From Pelobates cultripes (taxonomy: Eukaryota > Chordata > Amphibia > Anura > Pelobatidae), in the NCBI GenBank assembly GCA_933207985.1, contig OW240916.1, positions 132,856,834 to 132,920,833 of the forward strand: a stretch of 64,000 nucleotides of DNA. The letters are read 5' to 3'. The notes under the pieces were generated by a model. The model had not been told where the DNA came from. It searched no databases and was given only the letters and a program-made list of their open reading frames with translations. Made by a program: the position numbers and the translations under genes. Of this stretch, positions 11,361 through 21,163 are shown piece by piece. Every line of letters starts with the position of its first letter. The stretch's first letter is position 1.

Positions 11361-11882
11361 TTAATGTATGAAGGGGGTAAAATTAAATTCCTCATTGAGC
11401 CCATCTGGTGACAATGTCTTTAAAATATATATCCATCTGGACTCTTTCATGAGTAATATCTTATTGAAATTACCCTTCCTTGTGTTTAAAGTGAGTTTCT
11501 CCAGGGCCTGGAAAGTTAATTTTGTGGGGTCTGCCTCATGATAGTTGCGAACATGATTGGCTATTGGGGTCGAAATGTTCAAATTGGTAATTGAACAGAC
11601 ATGTTGAAGTATCCTCCGTTTAAATTGCTGGTAGGTCTTTCCTACATATTGTATACCGCAGCAACAGGTGATTAAATATATCACCCGTGTTGAGCTGCAG
11701 TTAATGAATTCTTTAACCGTATATTCATTTTTAGTTCTAGAACTTCTGACAGTTTTTGTTGGTTTAATATACTGACAGGCTTTACAATGCCCACATCGAA
11801 ATACTCCAGTAGTTTGTTTTAACCAGGTGGATTGTAATGACTTGACGGGTTCTGTGTGACTGTGGACAAGAATGTCTTTCAA
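11361..11882 (-). CDS. PLE GIY-YIG endonuclease domain
   Basis: This 173-residue frame follows the RT and overlaps it by 4 bases in another frame. It holds a cysteine cluster, CGHCKAC, near residue 30. The GIY-YIG signature follows as VIYLI near residue 67 and YVGKT near residue 79, with FKRRILQH beyond. Its C-terminus ends in a tryptophan-rich helix (KESRWIYIL). The domain is the single-strand-nicking nuclease of PLEs and sets where the element inserts. The listed start is only the beginning of the open frame (TTG), since the authentic protein began in the RT. The catalytic layout looks intact. Confidence 0.92.
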   Translation of the reverse strand: MKDILVHSHTEPVKSLQSTWLKQTTGVFRCGHCKACQYIKPTKTVRSSRTKNEYTVKEFINCSSTRVIYLITCCCGIQYVGKTYQQFKRRILQHVCSITNLNISTPIANHVRNYHEADPTKLTFQALEKLTLNTRKGNFNKILLMKESRWIYILKTLSPDGLNEEFNFTPFIH

Positions 11883-12934
11883 ATTTCTTGCTCTACGAGA
11901 AATTTTTCAATACTGTCACTTAGATCCATATCATGTTGTAAAATGGGCCAATTCCGAGAGATAATTTTTCGTATCTTATCCCAGTAGGGATCATAAGTGC
12001 CAATGCACCGAGTTGTCTTTGTTTCAGTTCTAGATCTGATGTTTCTCAGGCTATCACTCCTGTTGGTCGAGAGGGCTCGTTGATAGGCTCGTTTAAGAAC
12101 CCTATTAGGATAGCCCTTCTTTTTGAACATTAGTCTCAGTTTCTTTGCTTCCAATTGGAAGGTTGATTCATTAGAGCAATTTCGTCTCGCACGGAGATAT
12201 TGGCCATACGGTATCCCAGATTTTAATTTCATTGGATGATAACTTGTCCAGTTTAGTAAGCTGTTAGTTGCTGTATCTTTTCTGAAAAGTGTGGTTTCTA
12301 TTTTACCATCCTCATGTATCTGGATATCTAGATCCAGAAAAACCAAATGTTCCGAATCTATCACATGTGTAAGTTTAAGGCCAATATTGTTGATATTAAG
12401 TAGATTCACTAGATCTTGAAATTGTTTAATCGACCCCAACCAAAAGACCAGGATGTCATCGATATATCTATGCCAACTATAGATATACGTGTCATACTGG
12501 TCTTTGGTGATAGCTGGTAAAATGGTCTCTTCCCACCAACCTAAGTAAAGGTTGGCATAGCTAGGGGCACAAGCCGTGCCCATAGCTGTGCCCTTTAACT
12601 GTAAGTAGTATTGACCATTGAATACAAAAAAGTTATGAGTGAGGATATATTCTAGTAACTTGATGATAAAATTACTCTGTGCAGATGTAAATTCTGATGA
12701 CTTATTCAGAAAATAAGAGGTAGCTTGTATGCCTATGGTGTGTGGAATGTTATTGTAAAGAGCAACAACATCCAAACTACCTAATAGGCAGTATGGAGGT
12801 ACCATCAAGTTTTCCAATAGTAACAATGTCTGTTTTGTGTCCTGGAGATAGGACTTTAAATTAACCACTAATGGATGTAGTAGCTTCTCAAGAAATTTGC
12901 TACCTCTTTCTGGGATTGAGCCATTGCCTGACAC
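11879..12934 (-). CDS. Penelope-like reverse transcriptase (truncated N-terminus)
   Basis: This 351-residue frame is a PLE-class RT, a group related to telomerase RT. Landmarks are VSGNGSIPERGSKFLE at the start, SLDVVALYNNIPH (motif A with the first catalytic aspartate), LKGTAMGTACAPSYANLYLG and YIDDILVFW (motif C with the catalytic pair). Then come HLVFLDLDIQI and SGIPYGQYLRARRNC, both typical of PLEs. The catalytic residues are intact. The N-terminus is missing because the element is truncated at the MITE junction, so the first codon shown is not a true start. The frame ends about 25 bases after a 1-base shift relative to the downstream nuclease frame. The two were originally one protein. 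Confidence 0.92.
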   Translation of the reverse strand: MSGNGSIPERGSKFLEKLLHPLVVNLKSYLQDTKQTLLLLENLMVPPYCLLGSLDVVALYNNIPHTIGIQATSYFLNKSSEFTSAQSNFIIKLLEYILTHNFFVFNGQYYLQLKGTAMGTACAPSYANLYLGWWEETILPAITKDQYDTYIYSWHRYIDDILVFWLGSIKQFQDLVNLLNINNIGLKLTHVIDSEHLVFLDLDIQIHEDGKIETTLFRKDTATNSLLNWTSYHPMKLKSGIPYGQYLRARRNCSNESTFQLEAKKLRLMFKKKGYPNRVLKRAYQRALSTNRSDSLRNIRSRTETKTTRCIGTYDPYWDKIRKIISRNWPILQHDMDLSDSIEKFLVEQEI

Positions 12935-12938
12935 GATA

Positions 12939-13180
12939 AAGTTCCATTTACAGAGCAGGAGATAAAATTGTTTAAGGTAAATTACATCTGATTGAAAGTG
13001 AAACCAGTTTTTTTGTCATGCAGTCTGTGTCAATCATAGCCAGGGGAGGTGTGGCAAGGGTTGCATAAACAGAAAAAAGTGATTTAACGGCATTATCTAT
13101 ACACTAAAACTGCTTCATTAAGCTAAATTTGTTTAGGTGACTAAGCTAAATTTGTTTAGGTGACTATAGTGTTCCTTTAA
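12939..13180. mobile_element. T2/Kolobok-like MITE, right part
   Basis: This is the second half of the MITE split by the PLE. It ends GGTGACTATAGTGTTCCTTTAA-like at 13180, complementary to the left end at 9075. A short local duplication (about 13117-13163) repeats the word AGCTAAATTTGTTTAGGTGA just inside the terminus. Confidence 0.75.
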
Positions 13181-13294
13181 GTTTGACAGTTAGCTTGACA
13201 AATGGGTCATAGCGATAAGACAACTGTGATGTCATTCAAAGTGGTTGTTGGAAATTCAGAGTGGTTGCTGGAATTCGTAATGAGAAATTATTGT

Positions 13295-14352
13295 TGTGAC
13301 AGATCCATCTGTCTAAGGTCTTTCTGCTGGTTCGCCTAATTGCTATAGTTTTGTGGAATTACCTGCCCGTACACCCCTGTTCGTCTGTTTCAGAATGTAC
13401 CGAATAATACTACCGAACGGACGGCCACCCAGAGGAGAAGTGTGCTGCTGGTTAACCTATTGGCCTCAATTAGAACGTTGTGGTTAACCGCAGACACCTC
13501 TTGATTAGAACCGTATGCAGGGTGGTCGTCGTTCGCATGTCGACCACGAGGCGGCGGCCATTTTAAACACGCAAATGCACAGCGGTGTTCGGCACTCAAA
13601 CTATGTAACTAAAAACGGACACTTTATCTACCGAACACTGCTGAAACTGCCGACCACCCCTCTTATCCGCAGGCATGTGAACGCCAGTCCGTTCGGGACT
13701 TTTAGTACACGAATGGACTTAACCCATGGAGTCAATCGTATACCGAAAGAACAGTGTGAAAGACTTTGATTCCATGGCGATTGAACTGTGTGCATTGGGT
13801 CTGAGCGCTATTCAGTAGTTATGTGCGCTCAGACCCAGGCTATCTGGGGATACATTACTCGAACTAGAAGCATTCGGTAGTTTTATAGTTATTGATTTTT
13901 ATGTGTTTTTATTATGCTATGTAAAATGGCAATTTGCCTCTATCCCTGGAGATAATTGGATTTCTTCCCAATTATCTCCAGGATAGAGAGAAGGGATTTA
14001 CCTGTACAAAGGGGAGTGTTTATGCCTGAGCCACTGTGATTGGCCACTGTACTTCAATTGTCCCAGTCTCCCATCTGGTCCCCTAGGGGAGTGTCCACCC
14101 GGCGGGAGACCTGCATAAATACCGGGCAGGTAGCCCTCATTAAACCGTGTTTGGGGGGATTGATACTTGGAAGTGTTATTTCGCTTATTCTAGTGGAGAA
14201 GGAGTTCAGCTGATTCTTTGGTCGGGAGTTTGAAGTATTCCCTTACACTCCGTTCGGGAGTTTGGCGGTCCACAGCAGCAGAGCCGGTGTCTCAAAGGGG
14301 GAAGATCACCTAAACGGCGGTTTCACTCATTTAAGCTGAGAGTGTCTTAACA
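13295..14352 (+). mobile_element. Solo LTR with perfect 5-bp target duplication
   Basis: The 1058-bp block starts TGTGACAG and ends TTAACA. The five bases ATTGT directly flank both ends (13290-13294 and 14353-14357). Inside, a CCAAT-type word (GTGATTGGCC) lies near 14036. A TATA-like CATAAATAC follows at 14113, and a possible poly(A) signal ATTAAA at 14139. These fit a plus-strand LTR promoter. A second, inverted member of the family is at 52294-53283. No internal coding region adjoins it, so it is a solo LTR left by recombination. Five-base duplication suits Ty3/Gypsy or some ERVs; I cannot choose. The flanking stretch 14358-15540 shows no gene. Confidence 0.88.
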
Positions 14353-15548
14353 ATTGTGATGCTACAACGCCATCACTTGATCAAAGTCTATAAGACAACC
14401 AGTAGAAGAAGGTACAGCCATCTAAACCCATTAGTCACTTAAAACTAGTGACATAAAGAAACTTAAGATAAGGGTTCTTTAAAAATTGAGGATAGCCAGG
14501 AAGAAAAAAAAAGAAGGCAAAAAGATTATGAGAATGAGACAGAAAAAGGAAACACTCTCTGGACAAATCTAACACTGTCTTTTCCAACCGAATCCTGGAC
14601 TTTAAAAACCTAACGCTCTGCTCCTTTCCATCTGAGGTTCTTTAGTAGTCAAGTCAATTGTGACTTAGATATCTTCCAGAACCTCCCTATATTTCCACAA
14701 TTCTCTATCTAAACAAAACATTATTGCACTCACCAGTCACAAAATATATATCCAAGCCTAAAGAATGTCTACCAAGAAAGCTGGCAAATATGCTAGTCTA
14801 ATTGAATTGAATTTAAATTAATTAAATTTTACTAAAAGCAAAATATATCTGGACAATGCTGATCAGTTTTCCAACCTTTTAAATCATAGATAGCTGAGAA
14901 ATATATGGTTCCGTATTCCATAACTGCAGGTGGAATAAATTAATAATATATTTACTGGTAATTTGCCAAGTTTAGCATATCAAGCTATTATCCAGAAATA
15001 TTGACCCATCTGAATTTAGGAATAATTCATATTTAATCAGAACAGTTAATAATCTGCTGTGTAAAACTTGGTTGAATTCTTGTGTGAGAAATATTGTACC
15101 TTTTTAGGTGCAATATTAGAGTGTCTTTCCTATGAGAATTGTAGCCAGCAGTAAGTGAGTTAACTGTGTGATTCAGACTGACAGCCTCTAAGATTTTTAA
15201 GACTTAAAGCTGTGCTGCCGTGCTCTGTGACGTTCTGTGTAAAGGAATTTTTAGCTGAACTCTGAAAGTTTTCTGTAGTCTTTTGAAAAATGCGCCTATG
15301 TTGGATATAACCGTTACTTAAATTATTTGTAATCTTGCATGTAACTCCTTTAGAAGTTATCATATTGCTGGATATGTGTTTATGCTATCTTGTGTCAAAA
15401 CTGTTGTCATGCTGTATACTTATTGTTATACCTACATATTCACTGATATTGTCATGCATGTTACATATTATTATTATTAATAATTATTTATATTTTTATA
15501 ATCAATTGTGATTAATGTGTGAAATACCAATACTCTAATAAGTGTACT

Positions 15549-16684
15549 CAGGCGCGTATTAGCCGCGAGGCAAACAAGGCATTTGCCTTGGGCGGCATTT
15601 TTCAGGGGGCGGCAAAAAACGCCGCCCCCCAAATGCCCAGGGCAAATGCCTAGTTAGCCTCGCAGCTAACTGACATCGGCTGGCAGCAGGCGGCTGGCCG
15701 AGGGAGCACTATCTATGAGCTCTCTGCTCAGCTCCTAAGCGCCAGAGTGAGGCAGGAGCGGGAAGATGGCGTCATCTTCCCGGCTCCCCGGCCTCTCCTG
15801 CAGCAGCCTTGGTGAGCAATCAACTATAGGAAGTCTCCACCAACTGCTCCTGCTCAGCACTATAGCCACGGGACCTGGGGAGGGGCCCCAGCACTCCCAA
15901 GGTAGGGAGGTTGGGGGTCATTAAAAGGATTAATGTGTGTGTGTGTGTGTGTGTCTGACTGTGTGTGTGTTTGTGTCTGACTGTGTTTGTGTCTGTGTAT
16001 GTGTCTGACTGTGTATGTGTGTGTGTGTGACTGTGTGTGTGTTTGTGTCTGACTGTGTTTGTGTCTGACTGTATGTGTCTGACTGTGTGTGTGTGTATGT
16101 GTCTGACTGTGTGTGTGTGTTTGTGTCTGACTGTGTGTTGTGTGTGTTTGTCTGTTGTTTTGTGGGCTCTGTGTGTGTGTTTGTGTCTGTTTGTGTTTGT
16201 GTGTTTGTGAGTGTGTGTGTGTCTGACTGTGTTTGTGAGTGTGTGTGTGTGTCTGACTGTGTATGTGTGTGTATTTGTGTCTGACTGTGTATGTCTGTCT
16301 GTGTGTGTGTGTTTGTGTCTGACTGTGTGTGTTTGTGTCTGTTTGTGTGTTTGTGAGTGTGTGCGTGTGTCTGACTGTGTATGTGTGTGTGTGTTTGTGT
16401 CTGACTGTGTTTGTGTCTGACTGTGTATGTGTGTTTGTGTCTGACTGTTTGTGTCTGTCTGTGTGTCTGACTGTGTGTGTGTGTGTGTGTGTCTGACTGT
16501 GTATGTGTGTGTGTGTCTGACTGTGTGTGTGTGTGTTTGTGTCTGTGTGTGTGTCTGACTGTGTGTGTGTGTGTGTATTTAGAAGGTGGGGCGGGGGGAA
16601 GGGTTGGGTGGAGGTGGCGCGGGGGGAGGGGGGCGCCTGAGTTTTGTCCTGCCTAGGGCAGCACAAAACCAAGATACACCACTG
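15549..16684. mobile_element. hAT-type nonautonomous transposon with GT-rich interior
   Basis: The element starts CAGGCGCGTATTAG and ends ATACACCACTG. An 8-bp duplication AGTGTACT flanks it at 15541-15548 and 16685-16692. An 8-bp target plus CAG...CTG ends is characteristic of hAT transposons. No transposase frame is present. The left 400 bases are GC-rich and the interior is dominated by a minisatellite. Confidence 0.8.
15936..16580. repeat. GT-rich minisatellite (GTGTCTGACT type)
   Basis: About 640 bases of (GT)n interrupted by TTTGTGTCTGACT-like words. Long open frames on both strands here are low-complexity artefacts, not genes. Confidence 0.95.
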
Positions 16685-16849
16685 AGTGTACTCCAGGGTA
16701 TATAAGAATTAAAATAGTGGGTAACTTTTCACTTTAAATCAATCAAGGGGAAACAGTGGCAATGTATACATTTTTTATATTAATAACAATTATTAAATTA
16801 TTTCTTGCTAATTTTTATAAAATATTATTTTTAATATTTATTATCCCAT

Positions 16850-17130
16850 GAATATCCTCACACACTAAGTCCCCCCTGTGCATTTTAGTAATAGCCCCCA
16901 TCCATAACTCATGGGTGGGTGTTGGGGTGGACACTAAGATGTCCCCCCCATTTATTTTATTTAACAGCCCACACTCATTGACACAGGTTGGGACAAAAGA
17001 CGTTGATCTGTGCCAGGTCCCCTTTATATTTAACCGCAAGTTTTTAATAACAGGAAGCATCCACTGGATGCTCACTGTTTATTAGACATGCCCTCACCAA
17101 TGGCATGGCGGGTGAGGGCATTAGGGATGT
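16850..17130 (-). repeat. Unnamed interspersed repeat, copy B
   Basis: This is an inverted relative of 7900-8450. It shares GGCATGTCTAATAAAC, the direct-repeat-like GTGAGCATCC region and the words CACACTCATTG and CATGGGTGGG. It has no coding frame. Confidence 0.45.
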
Positions 17131-17279
17131 TTAAAACCTATCACCAATGTGGGAGTCTTGTTGATCCCCATAGCTATTTGACCAATACTGCTAGTACTGT
17201 GAGCAGATATGGTGTTGAATTTGATCAAGCCATTTATCTGGGATTACGTGCCTAATAAATTGAATTTAATCACCAATGG

Positions 17280-17695
17280 CAAATTTTCTATGTAAAATAT
17301 AGTTGTGGTCAGGAAAAAGGCCCAGAAAGAGTGTGAGCTGATGTGGTGAAAGTTGGTTGTGGTGTGTCGAAACTGACATTTGGGTAGGCATGTAAATAAA
17401 GCTAGCCAAACAAGAGATGTTTAATAAAGGGAACTGTGGGAACCATGTGATAACAGCCCATAGGAGCAGTTGCCCTGTGTTTAAGTAGGCTTGGTAACCC
17501 CTCCCACAATTCCAGGCTCCACCTTAACATTTGTGGTCAGGGGAAAAAGCCAAAAGAGTTTAACCCCTTAAGGACACATATTCAGAAATAAAATTGAATC
17601 ATGACGAAATATTTCTGTCATGTGTACTTAAGGGGTTAAGTTGATGTGGTGAAAGTGATGTTCGGGTAGGCCTGTAAATAAAGGGGTCAAAAAGG
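17280..17695 (+). repeat. Tandem duplication of about 240 bp, second copy carrying a MITE
   Basis: The run TTGTGGTCAGG ... AGAGT ... TGATGTGGTGAAAG ... GGGTAGGC.TGTAAATAAAG occurs at about 17290-17400 and again at about 17530-17685. The second copy is interrupted by the 80-bp MITE at 17560-17639. The first copy therefore shows the approximate pre-insertion site. Confidence 0.65.
17560..17639. mobile_element. 80-bp palindromic MITE (TTAACCCCTTAAGG ends), copy 1
   Basis: The termini are TTAACCCCTTAAGGACAC and its near-complement TGTACTTAAGGGGTTAA. The element is 80 bases long including TTAA at each end. A second, inverted copy of the same length lies at 50896-50975. It is too short to encode a transposase. 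The mobilising enzyme is unknown; a TTAA target suggests piggyBac or Kolobok. The tandem paralogue at 17290-17400 lacks it. Confidence 0.8.
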
Positions 17696-18399
17696 TTTAA
17701 CAATGCAACACTTTAATACGTATAACATTACATAGCCAGATACTTAGATGCTTGTCTTAGGTCCCTCTTGGGTTGAGGGATATATCTGTTATATGCTGTA
17801 GATTTTTACTGTCCTAGTTTGTTAATTATGCGTACAGGTACATTCTTACTTGATACGGCTTAAGCTGCCCCAATTCTAAATGAATGGCCTGAAAACTATG
17901 AAAGGTCACAGCCAAGCCTTATAAATAAAGCCCTGACATAAAGGATGAATATATTTATGATTAATGGGTTACTGTGTAACATTAACAGAGATATATTCCC
18001 AATATGACCAGTGAGCGAAAGGCAAAATTGATTTAGTATTTTTACTGGGCACAATTTATTGTCGGTAGTATATAGATGTACGTCTGTAGGTGGTCCCATT
18101 TAAATTGTTTTCGAATGTTGCAAGGTAAGTGTGTAATGATCCTATGATTTTTTTAAGATCAATGATTCTGAGGCATTGGGATGCACCTGGTGATTTTCCT
18201 ATGGTAAATTAGTTTGGGCTTAAAAAAACATAGAATGCTATGTACATGGTCTGTAAGGAAAATAAAAGGAAAGAATAACCAACAAACAAGTCAAGATTAT
18301 TGTAGTCATCAGGTAGACAGTACCTCTGAGTATGGAGTCACCGCAGGATTGCAGGTGCTGCTCTGTGGTATGTCCGAGGGAGACTCCGTCTGTTGTCTT

Positions 18400-19390
18400 C
18401 ACCTTCTGGATACATTTTAAACTGGTATATTTGTTTTTGCCTCCGGCTGTGGAGAAAAAAGAGTCTCTGCGTTATGAGCAGGGTTGTAGGCTATGGGTCT
18501 CTTAGTGAGTCAGTCCAGGTTGCATCAGCCAATGCCCGTTCTGGAGGCCTTGATTGCGTGCCTGGGACAGAAGTCTAGACTTTTCTGTGGGCACAGTCCA
18601 TGGGGGCAGGTAGATTCAGTGGCGCCTCTATGCTGGGGTTCGGTTCCGTCATTGGGCGGTGTTCGGTTCCGTCGATGGGCGGTGGGGTGGTCCCCCGCAC
18701 CGTGATCCGGTTGGCGGCTGTGACCGTTGGAGGCAGCTGTGAGCCATGCTGGATCCTGAATCTTGGGTCTGGTGAGGTGCGTGAGTATGGGGCTTGTGTG
18801 GCACTCCACCTCTTGCGTGTGTGGGAGTGAGTGTTTGTTCCCATCTACCAGGATGCTGTTTCCCGTTTTGCTGATCTTTTGTAGTCGCACCACCAGTGTG
18901 CTGCACTGGGGCCCATGGCAGTGTATCGTAATGGCGGCGTCTGGTGGCTGGTCGAATCCACGGGGCCACTGTTCTCACCTCTTGATAGTGTTTTGCTCCG
19001 CGGTTGCGGATTATTGCCCAAAAGCTTCTACATAGCCAGTCAAACGCCTTCTTGGGCTGTAGTGGTGGCTGGGTGCTTGTGTCGTTTGGCTGGGGCCTGT
19101 GCTGGGCTGCCATCTTGGTTGTGCCTCGATGGTGCTGTAACCCTGTAGGCTGCATGGCCAGTTGGTCCGTCCTCGGGGTTGCTTAGTGTGGCTAGGGGGG
19201 ACCGGGAACCCCCTTCGGTCCGAGGGGGGAAGGATGTTTGCCTGGTCGTTCCGGAGTTTCGAGGTCGGAAGAGGGGCCGTCTCGCCCCGGCTCTAACTCC
19301 TGTAGGCCGCGTTTGGCATTCAGTGCCGACGGGCGTCGGAGTTGCGTCACTTGCTTCAGTGGTGCAATCCCAGCATAGGTAGTGCATCCT
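18400..19390 (-). other. GC-rich block of unknown nature
   Basis: This roughly 1-kb island is much richer in G+C and CpG than its surroundings. It has several overlapping open frames on both strands, the longest 168 residues on the minus strand. None shows a recognisable domain, and the frames look like products of base composition. On the minus strand it contains CAAGATGGCAGCCC, a word often seen near the 5' ends of frog L1 elements. It may be a promoter region of a decayed retrotransposon. It lies just beyond the RNase H relic, where a DIRS element would carry its recombinase, but I see no recombinase. The 17696-18399 stretch holds nothing identifiable. Confidence 0.3.
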
Positions 19391-19559
19391 GATGTGTTTG
19401 TGGGCTTTGCAGCTGCCGCTTTTTCATCAGTTTTTGTCCATTGGGCAGGAGCTCATGCGACCCAAGTTCACTCTGCTTGGCGGTAAGGCTTCGCCCCCTA
19501 GTTTTATAGTTTTGTGTGATAGTTTTAGGTTGAGGTGGAAAAAGGAAGTGAAAGCTACC

Positions 19560-20090
19560 ATGTATGTCTTGCTAATGTGGGGTGTACATGGAAAAATAAC
19601 TGTAGGTTAGAACAAGAAAAGGCATCAGCTGCTGTGTTGTGACAGCCTGGGACATGCACACAGTAGAGGTAAAAGTGTTTTGTTGCTGTTAGCCATTTCA
19701 TGCCTTGATGTTTCTTGATCAGTCTCGTTATAGTTAAAGAAGGATCTTCCTTTGTTAATAATTTCACAGGCAGCTATGGTGTCAGAATAACATTTAACTG
19801 ATTTCCCTTGCCATAAGTTCCCTGAAACCTGCGCAACTGTCACAATAGGGTACATTTTGAAAAAGGGCTGATATTTTGTTAAAAAAAAGGTAATCCTAAT
19901 GTCTTTGTGGGCCATGGATGTCTGAACCATCTGTCCTTATAATTACTGCAAATCCAGTGTGAGCAGCAGTGTCAGTTCAGATAACAGGGGAATCATCTGA
20001 CAGTGGTGGAATGCACATGGTATCTCTTGACTGGGTTGGAATTTCAGTGAAATCCCAACACAGTCAAAATGAGTGTTTAATAAAGATTAT
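19560..20090 (-). pseudogene. DIRS-type retrotransposon RNase H relic
   Basis: Minus-strand fragments read TGFAVIIR and HGPQRH (about 19930-20000), then CYSDTIAACEIINKGRS, a block of about 35 residues ending FYLYCVHVPG, and HNTAADAFSCSNLQLF (about 19560-19800). The order and the words INKGRS, HVPG.HN and ADAFS match the RNase H domain of DIRS/Ngaro tyrosine-recombinase retrotransposons. There the domain follows the RT and degrades the RNA of RNA-DNA hybrids. At least two frameshifts break it. I found neither a convincing RT upstream nor a recombinase downstream. Confidence 0.5.
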
Positions 20091-20762
20091 ATCTCATACT
20101 CATTTTTCGGGATGGGGATGTGCGACAGTGTCGCTTTAAGCTTAAGGCTTAGACTACCTATTTATTAACAATAATTCAGCAATATGAAGGGCAGATATGT
20201 TATCTATGGGTAGTAATAGTATTTAGTAGTGCCAATTTGACTTTTATACTGTTATCATTTTAACTATAAAGTTGTTAGACAAGACTTTTCCATGGAAAAT
20301 TGTTTAAAAAAAATTAAAGCTTTTTTCCCAGCAGATGTCACTAAAGATCTGTGTATAGTTTACCAATGGCAGAATGTTGTTTGCTGCATACATGTCTGTT
20401 CACTGATAATTATATTTTTCTCGTGAACCTAAAACAGTAAAAAACTAAAGTGAATATTTCCAGAAATTCAAAGTGAAATTCAAAACTTAAGCCAAAATAA
20501 TCGAATTGGAAAAATTCTGCAAGCCAGCTCAGTTTTCAGGTAGGCTATTTTTAAATTTGAAATTCACTTTGAATTCAGTTTGAACTCCAGCTTTAATGAG
20601 TATCCCTGCCAGTTAATTTCTAGATGATTAAAACAGTGCTGGGCCAGATAAGTTAGGTTTAGTTTCAAAACATTCTTAATCAGGCCAATAAAAAAATGAG
20701 GATGTTAGCCAAAAAGCACATTTCAAGTTGAAAACAAATCCTCTGCTATTAGGGGAATGCTC

Positions 20763-20900
20763 TTAAAGGAACACTTTCATGGAGTGGGGGGGGAATATAT
20801 ACATATATTTTTTCATTGGGGGTATATTTAAAAACAGCTTGCAAATGCTGCAGATCTCTTTGCAAGCCTGCCCCTTCTAACCCAGTGCAGACTTTCTGTG
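20763..20900. repeat. Possible T2-like MITE end
   Basis: The word TTAAAGGAACACTTTCAT at 20763 resembles the T2-type terminus, but no matching far end was found. 20091-20762 and 20901-21163 show no gene. Confidence 0.3.
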
Positions 20901-21163
20901 GCTGTCCAATCAATTTTTGTATATAATTCAGATTCAAAACCATTGGTAATTATATATCTGCACATATTTATTTGTAAGATACATTATATATATCTGGCAT
21001 AGTATTAACAACTTATTCTCTTTTTAAAGAGCTTTACTTTTCATCCATATATTGTGCTAGCAGATGTATTAGCAAATGTTTAGACTGGGAGAAAAACCTA
21101 TTCTACAAAAAAATTCACCTGTCACTCTCGGCTTGTCAGTTACTTGTGTCATGGTGCCACCCT

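Larger units (their letters stand above)
9371..12938 (-). mobile_element. Penelope-like element, 5'-truncated
   Basis: A minus-strand PLE is inserted in the T2-like MITE. It carries an RT region (12934-11879), an overlapping GIY-YIG nuclease region (11882-11361), and about 2 kb of AT-rich 3' sequence down to about 9371 with a hammerhead ribozyme fold at 10567-10611. The RT starts abruptly inside its N-terminal part at the MITE junction, so the copy is 5'-truncated. The left boundary is placed where sequence resembling the MITE interior stops and is accurate to perhaps 10 bases. No target duplication was recognised. Confidence 0.85.

Noticed and set aside
13390..13769. Short frames on both strands inside the 13-kb LTR
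   Set aside because: They overlap the LTR, are not conserved in the LTR at 52-53 kb, and have no domain.
15860..16672. 270-residue frame rich in Thr/His
   Set aside because: It is a translation of the GT/CA minisatellite inside a hAT-like element.
18525..19387. Set of overlapping frames in the GC-rich block as a host gene
   Set aside because: Several frames in both directions are open at once, which is expected from GC content. No motif, splice signal pattern or codon bias picks one.
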